64,000 bases of DNA from Tubulanus polymorphus (GCF_964204645.1 NC_134028.1:23472153-23536152), one strand, 5' to 3'. Counted from the stretch's first letter, positions 36,991-50,381 are shown. The notes: a model not told the origin generated them from the sequence alone. A program made the numbers and translations.

Positions 36991-39662
36991 ATGTTCGCTA
37001 TCGTCACAGTTCTCGGCATCTTATTTCGAATAGCGACGCTTTGTTCGTCGAAGAAGATTTATAGCGGTAAGTTCATATCGATTCATTGTTTCTTCGACTC
37101 ATTAATATTGTAAAATCCTCATTCACTGTTGTTGTCTGTCATAATTTCAACGATATTTTGGATGCTGTTTTAGGTGCTTCGACGAATGTGTCCAGTTGTT
37201 ATAACGATGGCAGCTGGTGTTCCGAAACCGAATCCTGTTATCTAATGGGAACATGTTGTCCGAGTTATGAAACTAGTGAAAATAAGTCAATCGTGATAAG
37301 CGGGGATGAGAAATTGGAAAACGGTCGGTTTTCCTACTACGTCAGTTGCGTCAATTTCGACGTGCCATATTTTGAAATGTATGCCAAAGGACGTGACGAT
37401 CTTTGGGCAGTATCGATGTGTCCGCTGCAGTACCGCGATAACTCAATCCGTCAACTTTGCCAAAATCCTTCTAATATAGATGACAATTCACAACTCTCCG
37501 ACCTAATCCAATATACACCAGTCATTTACAGAAAAATTCTTTTTCGTAACTATTATTGCTTCAGTTGTCATATAGACGCCGTTCCGAATGATTTCGAATT
37601 GAAACAAGTCCAAATTGAGTTCGTCCATCCAGAATTTCCACGGCCAGAAGATAGTTCCGCCGTCAACATCAAACTGTTCCCACGATTGAAAAATCTGTAT
37701 GACGTAATCTTTAAATGGGACAGGTTACTGACGACGAAGTGTTTTAACGCGGATTTTCATCGACAGATTACGAGGTGTCCGAATCAGACGGATTCGTTAT
37801 GTCATCAATACGTGGAAACAGTGAGCCATACACGACTCAACATCATATTCAGGAACTACCACTGCGCTGTTTGCCACGGTTTCAACCTCGAAGAACTCGC
37901 CTGTCATCAGTCGTACGGCGCAACTTTCATGCGTGTATTCGCTAAATTATCGATCTTGTTTGATCTATCAAAACCAGATGTAACTGTAGCGCAACTGCGC
38001 CAATATGGGACATTAGTGGATTCATCGCTAGGGTGTAAAGTCCCGGGTATGATCTACAATACAATCACCAAAATGTGTCAAAATCGTTCTGACTTCGAGG
38101 AAATGTTTCCAGAATCGCATCTATATCGACAGGTCTACGTAAATTTGCGATTGCAGCATATATCTAAAACCATATACGCTCATTTTTTCGACAAGCTGAA
38201 AAATACGTTTAGCGTCTTCACGGGAGATTTTAATGCTAATATTTCCATCGTGACAAACTGGTGCAACCAATCGACGTGTTTACACGTGATCAGTTTCTCG
38301 CTGAAAGTTTTCACCGATTTGACCGAGAGTCAAATACACGACAAAATAACGATCTCCGCCGAAACACCGAATTCGGAACACGATATTTTCAAAATCGTAC
38401 AACTAACAGTCGCAAATTTTGAAAACCACCAACCGCAAAAAGATTGCGTCAAAAAACGATTCCCAGAACAAAACATATCATGGACGATACAGCATGGAAT
38501 TCAGTATATTCGACTAATTGATGAATCAAATAAGAATGCGACAGACATGCGATCTAGATGGTTACCAGTTCGACTTGATTCCGGGGTTCATATCAAATAC
38601 ATTCAACGAAATGGAAGAAAACGAAAAGAAATCTTCGTTTGCAAACGAGAGTTTTGTAAAAACGAAAGGATTTTCAGTCGTTCATTTGTGACCAATTCTA
38701 TAAGTGGTTTGAGCTTAGTAATTCCAGACGAATTAGATCTAACTCTAAGTAGAGACCAGGTGAGATTGATGGGTAATATCTCGGTCGTCTGTCTGGACGA
38801 GTTTCTAGAACGTCATTTCGCTGAATCTACGAACATCGAAGGTATTATAACTGTAGTCACGTGTTCCTTGTCCCTAGCAGGACTAACGTCGCTTCTACTG
38901 ACCTATTTTTTATTCTCAGCTTTGCGGACAGTTCCCGGTTTGACGCTGATGCATCTGTCCGCTTCGCTATTCCTCGTCGTACTTATTTTCAACGCAATCA
39001 TATCACGGGAATTTCTGACGCATTATTGGATGCTCTGTAATATCCTCGGTATTTCTACTCATTATCTTTGGTTCGTCGTTTTTTCTTGGACCACGGTGAT
39101 CAGTTACGATACGTTCCACGCGTTCAGCAATTCAACAGTCGCCGAGAACTCGCAGAAGCTCCTAAGATATCGCTATTATTGTTTATTCGCGTGGTTATTC
39201 CCGCTTTTCCCCATATTCGTATTCACCGCAATAACCTTCGCGTTACCCGACACTGGATTCAAATACGCCGACCAACGAAAGAGAATTTGTTGGATCTCGA
39301 ATCATCAGCAACTTGTGTTTACATTTCTGTCTCCGATTTTAATTCTATGTTTAATTAATTTGATCTACTATGTGTTAACTCTGCGGGCTATATTCAAGGC
39401 GAAGAAAGCCGCCAGTTCGGCTCGATCCAATCACGATAAAAGTTATCTATTCATCGTCAAACTTTCATTGATAATGGGTCTGACGTGGTGTCTCGGTTTA
39501 TTGGTATCGATGTTCGATTCTGAAATACTTCGTATTTTTTATACGACGTTCAACGGGTCCCAGGGATTCCTCATTTTTATTTGCTTCGTGTTGAGACCGA
39601 AAGTTTTTCGCTTGTATCGGCGACTTTTTGAAAAGTGTTGCAAATACAACGGTGTCAAGTAA
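36991..39662 (+). CDS. R1: adhesion/Methuselah-like 7TM receptor
   Basis: Two exons, 36991..37066 and 37174..39662 (phase 1), 854 residues. The short first exon gives a signal peptide (MFAIVTVLGILF...), conserved base for base around the splice site in R3 and R4. The ectodomain (about 27-575) starts with a cysteine-rich knot ending GTCCPSYE, somewhat like a somatomedin-B end, and has two copies of an FRNYxCxxCH motif (about 149 and 252) and many sequons. The 7TM part (about 582-831) has class B/adhesion features: a cysteine at the top of TM3 (WMLCNILG), CWIS in loop 2, GLTWCLGL in TM6 and NGSQGFLIFICFVL in TM7. I see no GPS cleavage motif. A short basic tail follows. AATAAA at 39726. Ligand unknown; the S proteins are candidates by position. 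Confidence 0.9.
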
Positions 39663-39731
39663 TATTGTAATAATAGTAAATAGACCAGATCGATATTAAA
39701 CAAAAAATTCAGTAAACAATATCCCAATAAA

Positions 39732-40755
39732 TTGATTTAGATTTTGAAGTATCTTTCTCTTTTTCCGGGCGTGAAAATTTGGTATATTCAAAAGAGGTTC
39801 GTCTTCAACAAGGCTTTGGGTGGTTGTTAATAAAGGATCGATGGTTCAGTGTCTCGCCAAACAACGCGAAGTAAAATGTTACACTATATAAACATTTAAT
39901 TGATTGAAAATTGACTCGATTTTGTTCAGTGTCAACTTTTAATGAAACAGTCGTTTATAAGAACGACCTGATACCCCGAGCGTTATCTATTACTGGTACA
40001 TACACGCAGTGAACGTGGAGTATAAGGCGACATGTTGCCTACGCGACTGTTATCAATGTTTTCGACGCGCATCACTGTGTCATAGTTAAAAAATAAACAC
40101 AGATAATCGCGCTCCCGGAGGTGATATGGTGAGAAATAGATATTTTTTCAGTCTTTTTGTATCCACGAAAAATATTTCGTTCGTTTTTATATTCAAATTT
40201 TTCAAAGATCTACCTTTATTTCAAGAGAAACCACCACATTATCACGATATAAACGATATACATGTATGATAAATGCTAACGAGAGGTTCTCACGATTTTG
40301 CAGACGACACGTTATTATCAGTTCACATTTTAGGCCACGGAATGACTTACTTTTTCCTCTGCGTTATCATGGGCGACGAGTGGGACGAAACATTACCAGG
40401 AAATAACTGATAATTACAATAGAGTGGGTAATCTTACGGGTTAGTGGTTAGAATTATTAGCTTTTGGTTATTTTATTTGGATTGGAGCTCAATCTTGAAC
40501 GAAAAGTTCGTTCAGTAATAGGCACCATTACCATCTATCACAAAACACCAGTTACATAATGACTGCCAAAATGTGATAACCTACAAATAGAATTACGTAG
40601 GCGTGGATTTCTTTACGTTTCATTTCATAGCAGCGAGGAATTGCGAGAAAAGGTACCACGCTCATATAAGCTTATAATGAACGACTTTATCTATACAATC
40701 TGTTAACCGTATATATGTCTTTTTAGCTCGAAACAAAAAATTGTTCACTTTCAGG
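39732..40755. other. Spacer R1-S2
   Basis: The first 250 bases resemble the 3' flanks of psiR2 and R4 (cgggcgtgaaaatttggtat); from about 40190 onward it aligns with other S upstream regions. No gene seen. Confidence 0.6.
40599..40610 (+). promoter_or_regulatory. Shared upstream motif AGGCGTGGATTT (S genes)
   Basis: 157 nt before the S2 ATG. Counterparts: 43737 (S3), 46879 (S4), 51442 (S5, first base pair changed) and 57021 (remnant psiS6). It differs from the R-gene word by one base. In S1 this position has diverged. Confidence 0.4.
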
Positions 40756-42974
40756 ATGATTCCTACATTGATAGCGTTCATTGCTGTGGCATTTGGAGTC
40801 AGTAATGCTTTCTATATAGAAAAGCGTGATGATGTTGGAGCCGAATGTGGCTGTCTTCCACGTCAATTCGGTGGCAACTATGAACTCCGATTTTTGGATT
40901 TGGGTGATGAATATAATCCCAACAAGGATTTGACGACTTTTATCCTCGAAGGACGGTATGTGCTATCAAGTATTGTTATTCAAGAGATTGAGAGGTTGAT
41001 GAAATCCGTTTATTGTACCTGGTCTAATATATTTCACTATCCGCTTTAACTAAATTGCTACGTTCCGATCATGTTGAATCTGTCAGTTAACCATGCTCAA
41101 TCCAAGGCAAGAAAATTAACTCGATAGTTTAATGACGCTTTGGAAAATATTATCGCATATTGCTTGATATTGTCGACAATGAACGATACAATATACATCA
41201 TATAATAATTAAGGATCTATGAAGTTGTTTCAGATTTGAAAATATCGATAATTGAATTTGAATTGGCCGGCAACCAGTCTAGCCCAGATATATTGACGAC
41301 GTAGTGCACATCTCCTCAAGAATAATTATCAAATTCTATCAAGAATGAAATAAGAGTTATGAAATATATCTAATTACAAAATTAACGCCAAAATTTTCAA
41401 TAGTTATCTTGAAACGCCAAGACGGGTGACGTAGGCGCGTCGACTCACACAGAACCCCCTAAAATAATACATAGTATCAATCTACATAAACATTATCGTA
41501 ACGGTTTGTACGGCACCAAACAACCGCGCTAAGAAACGTCACAAGAACCAATTACCATACTATTTATACGTTCATCGTAAGACTAGATATCGGACATGAT
41601 CTATGTTTTAGAATGTATCTAAGCGTTTTCTCCAAAATACATGTATCAATATAATGTAGATCAACTTTTCTCTTCTTAACAAGGGATCTATATACTTAAC
41701 ATGGGGCCATAATGTCCTAATTTTTCGGATGATACTAGGTTTATTTCATATTTTGATATACGCATATTCCAATTTTGATATACGCATATTCCATTTTTAT
41801 ACAAATTTCTATTCGTTTAGAATTGTGATAAATATGGACGAATTGAAATTCTACGTGACGATATCGAACAGGAAAAGACTAGCTGGGCGTGGAGGCAACG
41901 ATGATGCTGATTGGTACGGACCAATGAACTACGCCTTGATCGCTGACCTCACCAGAGTAAGTAAAAAGTTCCAAAGTTTCAAACCTTTTTTCATTCAAGT
42001 TTATTTCACTCCATACTATACAAAAAATAATTATGAGTACAGATTAGTCTGTTCTACAATACATATTACATTATTACATATTACAAGGTGGCCAGAAGAT
42101 GGGGCCAAAAAATCAAAAATGAAATAATTTTGCAGGAGTACATACATTGATACATAGAACTAATACAATCCAGCTTTTATAGAATACTTTTCAATCGCTA
42201 TCAAAAAAGAGGATTGTAGTGCGCTGTAAGTCTAACTGGTGAGGAATTCAGGGGGTAGTGTTAACAGTTTATTTGCCTCTTACAGAATATAATATCGAGG
42301 GAACAAGACAAATATTGTTTGAACGTACATTTTGAAGAGGCGTCTCGTCAGTGGAAAAAAGTAGGAAAAAGATTTGATAGCATTCGCTGTTATGCAAGTG
42401 AGTAAAAATGAAATAGCTCCGTGTATACGATAAGGATGGGAACAGCGATTTGTAATGATTTTGATATTCAAGGAAATACAGAAAGTTCTACCGTGTCGAA
42501 CAGAACGGACGATTCTGGCAAGAGAATGACATTCATGATACGTGAACTTTTCAGAGTATTCAATTTTACCTACTCGCTACCAGACTGCCATTTGAACGAA
42601 ATTTCAGGAATATTAGTTATGCCACGTAGAGGTAAAAAATAAAATATTCGCTTACGCTGATAAGTATATGCACCTTCTTTTACGTCAATGCTTTTCACTC
42701 TGTAGGTCGGGAAGCGTTTCCTAAGTTTGACATTAAGATTGACAAATTGGATGCAAAAGAACTTGAAGGGGTAAAATTATGTGATAAACAGACGAGAGAA
42801 ATTTCCGCATCCGTAAGTTCAACAAACAATGTAATGAGAAAATGTGTTCGTCCTCGTCGAATCGCTGAATACTTTCTGAGTTTCTCTGGTTTTTTATTAC
42901 AGTTTATACCATCACTCCTGCCCTATCCATTCAACAGCATCCTGGAGAGGATTGATATTTTTGATTATTTATAA
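40756..42974 (+). CDS. S2: secreted six-cysteine protein
   Basis: Exons 40756..40955, 41821..41956, 42286..42397, 42473..42631, 42706..42812, 42903..42974; 261 residues, same phases as S1. Compared with S1 it has ELRFLDLG in exon 1, a distinct exon 3 (NIISREQDKYC...) and a longer C-terminus ending IDIFDYL. The exon 4 acceptor is CAAG instead of TTTAG. All six cysteines and the KR site are kept. From the last part of exon 1 onward it is identical to S3. Poly(A) signal AATAAA at 42990. No receptor gene follows before S3. Confidence 0.85.
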
Positions 42975-45900
42975 ATGACTATGAATTACAATAAAGAGAA
43001 TAAACATTTATTGCTATTCAGTATTTCATGTATACCTTTATTACCAATGAAACCTCTGCCGAGCAGTGAGGATAGCATAGAACCTCCCGTTCCAACAGTG
43101 AATAATCAAGTCTGAAATCTTACTTAAGCTAATAGTTTATTCGACTATTCGACTATAACCTAAGAAAATCATCTCCAGGAATACTGAATTGAAGCAACAC
43201 TTTTGAATACATATATTCAAAAGAAGTTTTCGACGCGCATCACTGCGCCATGGTTAAAAAAGATAAATACAGATAATCGGGCGATAGAGATACGTAGTCC
43301 CGTAGGTGACATGGTGAGAAAAAGAATTTTTTTTTGTGGGAACAAAATAACCTTTTCGTAGCCACGAAACACGTTTCGTTCGTTTATTCTTCCAATATTT
43401 CAAAGATCTACCTTTATTTCAAGAGAAACCACCGAATCACGATATAAACGATACATATGATACTTTTATTTACGATACATATATTACTTTTTCCTTTGCT
43501 TTATTATGCGCGACGAGTGGGACGAAACATTAACAGAAATAAACGCTAATAGCAATACATAAATGGACGAGCTACGGGTAAGTGGTCAGTATTATTAGCT
43601 ATTGGTTATTTTATTTTGATTATAGCTCAATCTTGAATGAAAAGATCGTTCAATAATCGGCATCATTACCATCTATCACAAAACACCAATTACGTAATGA
43701 CTGCCAAAATGTAATAACCTACAAATAGAATTACGTAGGCGTGGATTTTTCTACGTATATGTCATTTCATAGCGAGGAAATGCGAGAAAATGTACTACGC
43801 TCATGTAAGCTTATAATGAATGACTATCTTTAAAATCTGCATATAAAACTGAATATATGGCTTTAAGGTTCAATACAAAACATTTTTCACTTTCAGGATG
43901 ATTTCTACATTGATAGCGTTCATTGCTGTGGCGTTTGGAGTCATTAATGCTTTCTATATAGAAAAGCGTAATGATGTTGGAGCCAAATGTGGCTGTCTTC
44001 CACGTCAATTCGGTGGCAACTATGAACTCCGATTTTTGAATATGGGTGGTAAATATGATCCCTACAAGGATTTGACGACTTTTATCCTCGAAGGACGGTA
44101 TGTGCTATCAAGTATTGTTATTCAAGAGATTGAGAGGTTGATGAAATCCGTTTATTGTACCTGGTCTAATATATTTCACTATCCGCTTTAACTAAATTGC
44201 TACGTTCCGATCATGTTGAATCTGTCAGTTAACCATGCTCAATCCAAGGCAAGAAAATTAACTCGATAGTTTAATGACGCTTTGGAAAATATTATCGCAT
44301 ATTGCTTGATATTGTCGACAATGAACGATACAATATACATCATATAATAATTAAGGATCTATGAAGTTGTTTCAGATTTGAAAATATCGATAATTGAATT
44401 TGAATTGGCCGGCAACCAGTCTAGCCCAGATATATTGACGACGTAGTGCACATCTCCTCAAGAATAATTATCAAATTCTATCAAGAATGAAATAAGAGTT
44501 ATGAAATATATCTAATTACAAAATTAACGCCAAAATTTTCAATAGTTATCTTGAAACGCCAAGACGGGTGACGTAGGCGCGTCGACTCACACAGAACCCC
44601 CTAAAATAATACATAGTATCAATCTACATAAACATTATCGTAACGGTTTGTACGGCACCAAACAACCGCGCTAAGAAACGTCACAAGAACCAATTACCAT
44701 ACTATTTATACGTTCATCGTAAGACTAGATATCGGACATGATCTATGTTTTAGAATGTATCTAAGCGTTTTCTCCAAAATACATGTATCAATATAATGTA
44801 GATCAACTTTTCTCTTCTTAACAAGGGATCTATATACTTAACATGGGGCCATAATGTCCTAATTTTTCGGATGATACTAGGTTTATTTCATATTTTGATA
44901 TACGCATATTCCAATTTTGATATACGCATATTCCATTTTTATACAAATTTCTATTCGTTTAGAATTGTGATAAATATGGACGAATTGAAATTCTACGTGA
45001 CGATATCGAACAGGAAAAGACTAGCTGGGCGTGGAGGCAACGATGATGCTGATTGGTACGGACCAATGAACTACGCCTTGATCGCTGACCTCACCAGAGT
45101 AAGTAAAAAGTTCCAAAGTTTCAAACCTTTTTTCATTCAAGTTTATTTCACTCCATACTATACAAAAAATAATTATGAGTACAGATTAGTCTGTTCTACA
45201 ATACATATTACATTATTACATATTACAAGGTGGCCAGAAGATGGGGCCAAAAAATCAAAAATGAAATAATTTTGCAGGAGTACATACATTGATACATAGA
45301 ACTAATACAATCCAGCTTTTATAGAATACTTTTCAATCGCTATCAAAAAAGAGGATTGTAGTGCGCTGTAAGTCTAACTGGTGAGGAATTCAGGGGGTAG
45401 TGTTAACAGTTTATTTGCCTCTTACAGAATATAATATCGAGGGAACAAGACAAATATTGTTTGAACGTACATTTTGAAGAGGCGTCTCGTCAGTGGAAAA
45501 AAGTAGGAAAAAGATTTGATAGCATTCGCTGTTATGCAAGTGAGTAAAAATGAAATAGCTCCGTGTATACGATAAGGATGGGAACAGCGATTTGTAATGA
45601 TTTTGATATTCAAGGAAATACAGAAAGTTCTACCGTGTCGAACAGAACGGACGATTCTGGCAAGAGAATGACATTCATGATACGTGAACTTTTCAGAGTA
45701 TTCAATTTTACCTACTCGCTACCAGACTGCCATTTGAACGAAATTTCAGGAATATTAGTTATGCCACGTAGAGGTAAAAAATAAAATATTCGCTTACGCT
45801 GATAAGTATATGCACCTTCTTTTACGTCAATGCTTTTCACTCTGTAGGTCGGGAAGCGTTTCCTAAGTTTGACATTAAGATTGACAAATTGGATGCAAAA

Positions 45901-47298
45901 GAACTTGAAGGGGTAAAATTATGTGATAAACAGACGAGAGAAATTTCCGCATCCGTAAGTTCAACAAACAATGTAATGAGAAAATGTGTTCGTCCTCGTC
46001 GAATCGCTGAATACTTTCTGAGTTTCTCTGGTTTTTTATTACAGTTTATACCATCACTCCTGCCCTATCCATTCAACAGCATCCTGGAGAGGATTGATAT
46101 TTTTGATTATTTATAAATGACTATGAATTACAATAAAGAGAATAAACATTTATTGCTATTCAGTATTTCATGTATACCTTTATTACCAATGAAACCTCTG
46201 CCGAGCAGTGAGGATAGCATAGAACCTCCCGTTCCAACAGTGAATAATCAAGTCTGAAATCTTACTTAAGCTAATAGTTTATTCGACTATTCGACTATAA
46301 CCTAAGAAAATCATCTCCAGGAATACTGAATTGAAGCAACACTTTTGAATACATATATTCAAAAGAAGTTTTCGACGCGCATCACTGCGCCATGGTTAAA
46401 AAAGATAAATACAGATAATCGGGCGATAGAGATACGTAGTCCCGTAGGTGACATGGTGAGAAAAAGAATTTTTTTTTGTGGGAACAAAATAACCTTTTCG
46501 TAGCCACGAAACACGTTTCGTTCGTTTATTCTTCCAATATTTCAAAGATCTACCTTTATTTCAAGAGAAACCACCGAATCACGATATAAACGATACATAT
46601 GATACTTTTATTTACGATACATATATTACTTTTTCCTTTGCTTTATTATGCGCGACGAGTGGGACGAAACATTAACAGAAATAAACGCTAATAGCAATAC
46701 ATAAATGGACGAGCTACGGGTAAGTGGTCAGTATTATTAGCTATTGGTTATTTTATTTTGATTATAGCTCAATCTTGAATGAAAAGATCGTTCAATAATC
46801 GGCATCATTACCATCTATCACAAAACACCAATTACGTAATGACTGCCAAAATGTAATAACCTACAAATAGAATTACGTAGGCGTGGATTTTTCTACGTAT
46901 ATGTCATTTCATAGCGAGGAAATGCGAGAAAATGTACTACGCTCATGTAAGCTTATAATGAATGACTATCTTTAAAATCTGCATATAAAACTGAATATAT
47001 GGCTTTAAGGTTCAATACAAAACATTTTTCACTTTCAGGATGATTTCTACATTGATAGCGTTCATTGCTGTGGCGTTTGGAGTCATTAATGCTTTCTATA
47101 TAGAAAAGCGTAATGATGTTGGAGCCAAATGTGGCTGTCTTCCACGTCAATTCGGTGGCAACTATGAACTCCGATTTTTGAATATGGGTGGTAAATATGA
47201 TCCCTACAAGGATTTGACGACTTTTATCCTCGAAGGACGGTATGTGCTATCAAGTATTGTTATTCAAGAGATTGAGAGGTTGATGAAATCCGTTTATC
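40925..47298 (+). repeat. 3142-bp near-exact tandem duplication across S2-S4
   Basis: Every exon, intron and spacer from late exon 1 of S2 recurs 3142 bases later, and the match runs on into exon 1 and the start of intron 1 of S4 until about 47298, where bases begin to differ. The open frames on both strands are identical in the two units. It is either very recent or an assembly duplicate. Confidence 0.9.
43898..46116 (+). CDS. S3: secreted six-cysteine protein, S4/S2 hybrid
   Basis: Exons 43898..44097, 44963..45098, 45428..45539, 45615..45773, 45848..45954, 46045..46116; 261 residues. The start of exon 1 (MISTLIAFIAVAFGVINAF, EKRNDVGAKCGC, LNMGGKYDPYKDL) is that of S4, while exons 2-6 are those of S2. 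The acidic-to-basic change E-to-K before CGC alters the charge at the mature N-terminus relative to S1, S2 and S5. Confidence 0.85.
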
Positions 47299-49457
47299 AT
47301 ACCTGGTCTAATCTATTTCACTATCCGCTTTAACTAAATTGCTACGTTCCGATCACGTGGAATCTGTCAGTTAACCATGCTCAATCCAAGGCAAGAAAAT
47401 TAACTCGATAGTTTAATGAAGCTTTGGAAAATATTATCGCATATTGCTTGATATTGTCGACAATGAACGATACAATATACATCATTTGATAATTAAGGAT
47501 CTATGAAGTTGTTTCAGATTTGAAAATATCGATAATTGAATTTGAATTGGCCGGCAACCAGTCTAGCCCAGATATATTGACGACGTAGTGCACATCTCCT
47601 CAAAAATAATTTTCAAATTTCATCAGAAATAAAATTAGAGTTATGAAATATATCTAATTACAAAATGAACGCCAAAATTCTCAATAGTCATTTTGAAACT
47701 CTCAAGATGGATGACATAAGCACTATCGTAAGACTAGATATCGGATATGAATTATGTTTTATAGATTATGAACGTATCTAAGCGTTTTCCAGAATAAATG
47801 TATCAATATAATGTAGATCAACTTATCTCTTCTTGACAAGGGATCTATATACTTAACAGGGTGCCATAATTTCCAAATTTTTCGGATGATACTAGGTTTA
47901 TTTCATATTTTATATGCGTACATTCCATTTCTTATACAAATTTCTATTTGTTTAGAATCGTGATAAATATGGACGAATTAAAATTCTATGTGACGCTAAC
48001 GAACAGGAAAAGACTAGCTGGGCGTGGAGGCAACGATGAAGCTGGTTGGTACGGACCAATGAACTACGCCTTGATGGCTGACCTCACCAAAGTAAGTACC
48101 AAGTTCCGAAGTTTCAAACCTCTTTTCATTCCAGTTCATTTTGATCCATATTTTACAAAAAAAAATTCTGAGCACATATAAGTCCGTCCTACAATACATA
48201 TTAAATATTACATATCACATGGTGGCCAGAAGATGACCAAAAAAATTAAATAAAACAATTTCGCAGGAGTTTTTGTAAGTACATACATTGATATAGATCT
48301 GATACAATAAATAACGCTTTTTAAAGAATACTTATGAATCGCTATCGCTAAAAGAGGAATATAGTGCACTGTAAGCCTAACTGGTGAGGAATTCAGGGGG
48401 TAGTGTTATAACAGTTTATTTGCCTCTTTAATATAACGGGCAAGCCGTTTCTTGTACTTTGCCGTGTTAAAAAGTGCCTGAGGTGCGTATAGATTTGATC
48501 GCCTGTTTTTAGTAATTGTGTAAATAAAGTTACATTCTAGAATGAAATGGAACTCGTTACCGACGAGGTTCATAATGCACTTATCGCATATGCGTTCATC
48601 CCTAGGGATATTATAGAAACGACCGGTCTCAATTGGTAGTTTGTGATTTGAGCATCTTAATCTACATATCATTATACAAATACATACTGAGTAACTTTGC
48701 GGCATTAGTGGAGTTTGCGAGGTTTGTAATCTAAATAATGATATTCAGATATCACATTTTTACAGAATATAATATCGAGTAAAACAGGCAATCGTTGTGC
48801 GAACGCATATTTTAAATGGGCGAATCGTCAGTGGAAGAACATAGGAACAAATTTTGAAATCATTCGCTGTTACCCAAGTGAGTAAAAATGACATAGCTTC
48901 ACATATGCGATAAGGATGAGAACAGCGATTTGTAATGATTTTGTTATTTTAGGATATACAGAAAGTTCTACCGTGTCGAACAGAACGGACGATTCTGGAA
49001 TGAGAATGACATTCATGTTACGTAGAATGTTCAGTGCATTCAATTTGACCTACTCACTAGCAGACTGTCAATTGATCGAAATTTCTGGATTTAAATTCAT
49101 GCCACGTGGAGGTAAAAAAAAACAAAATATTCGCTAACGCTGATAAGTATATGCACCTTCTTTTACGTCAATGCTTTTCACTATGTAGGTAAAGTAGTGT
49201 ATCCTAAGTTTGACATAAAGATTGACAAATTGGATGCAAAAGAACTTGACGGGGTAAAACCATGTGATGGACCGATGAGAGTAATTCCCGCATACGTAAG
49301 TTCAAGAAACAGTGCAATGAGAAAATGGGTTCGGTCCCCGTCGAATCGCTGAATACTTTTGAGTTTCTGTGGTTTTTTCTTTCAGGAAATACCATCACTC
49401 CTGCCCTATCCATTCGACGATCTGCCTGGAGAAGATATTGTCTTTGACTTTTTATAA
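47040..49457 (+). CDS. S4: secreted six-cysteine protein
   Basis: Exons 47040..47239, 47956..48091, 48766..48877, 48953..49111, 49189..49295, 49386..49457; 261 residues. Exon 1 equals that of S3; the body is distinct. Exon 3 reads NIISSKTGNRC...IIRCYP and is the most changed of the set, exon 4 has PRGG in place of PRRG, exon 5 has KPCDG, and the tail ends GEDIVFDFL. Intron 2 keeps a LINE fragment. The next gene downstream is the deleted receptor psiR2. Confidence 0.85.
48406..48705 (-). mobile_element. LINE polymerase C-terminal fragment in S4 intron 2
   Basis: About 99 open codons on the minus strand, including LPIETGRFYNIPRDER, a CDKC, EFHFILEC and a basic YKKRLARYIKEA end. This is the usual C-terminal zinc-knuckle pattern of animal LINE-type reverse transcriptases (ETGR..N.PR.ER.C..C, E.HF...C). 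The rest of the element is missing. The matching S1 scrap is at 35400-35710; S2 and S3 keep only the left border and S5 has none. Confidence 0.75.
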
Positions 49458-49901
49458 CTGACTATGTATTACAATAAACAGAATCATCAGTATTTATTGC
49501 TGTTCTGTATTTCATGTAACCAATGAAACACTATCGCCGAGCTGTGAGGATAATATGGAACCTCCCTTTCTAATAGTGAATAATCAAGTCTGAAATCTTA
49601 CTTAAGCTAATAGTTTATTCGGATTTTCAACTATAACCTAAAAATAATCATCTTCAAGAATACTGAATTGAAGCAACACTTTTGAATACGTATTTTCAAA
49701 AGATTGTTAAATCTATATATTATTATAATAAGATTATATCGGTAATTTTTTAAATTCATCTAATTCTAAATTCCATTAGTGCATTAGCTTATGCACTATC
49801 TTCAATCATCATTAAAGAACCTAAATATACACGAGGCGTGGAATTCACGCTATCTAAAATATCATTACTTTACGTTTTTCTTGATGAAATTCCATCGTCG
49901 T

Positions 49902-50381
49902 CGAAACCACCAACTGGCTAAAGATTTTGTCAAAAAAAAAGATTCCCAGAACACAACATAATCGTCGACGTTACAACAAGGAATTCAAAATGCGACGAAC
50001 ATCAGATATAAATGGTTACCAGTTCGACTTGATTATTATCTTGATTTGATCTACTATGTCTCAACTCTGCGGTCTATATTCAAGGCGAAGAAGGCCGCCA
50101 GTTCGGCTCGATCCAATCACGACAAAAGTTATCTATTCATCGTCAAACTTTCATTGATAATGGGTCTGACGTGGTGTCTCGGTTTATTCGTTTCGATGTT
50201 CGATTCTGATATACTTCGTATTTTTTATACGACGTTCAACGGGTCCCAGGGATTCCTCATTTTTGTTTGCTTCGTGTTGAGGCCAAAAGTTTTTCGCTTG
50301 TATCGGCGACTTTTTGAAACGTGTTGCAATAACAACGGTGTTGACATTGTTATAATAGTGTTTAGGCCAGATCGATACTAA
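49902..50381 (+). pseudogene. psiR2: receptor gene with two large deletions
   Basis: An R-type promoter (motif at 49834) runs directly into sequence matching the late ectodomain (parent R1 near 38420) at about 49900, so the signal exon and most of the ectodomain are gone. At about 50035-50046 a second junction jumps from the pre-TM1 region (parent 38580) to late TM5 (parent 39357). The remaining TM6-TM7 part is open and well conserved, with one change GLFVSMFDSD, but the normal stop is lost through a small deletion and the frame runs on to 50381. No functional receptor can be made. Confidence 0.85.

Noticed and set aside
39068-39358. Second open frame inside the R 7TM region, also seen in R3 and R4
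   Set aside because: Conserved only because the overlapping receptor frame is conserved; no start context of its own.
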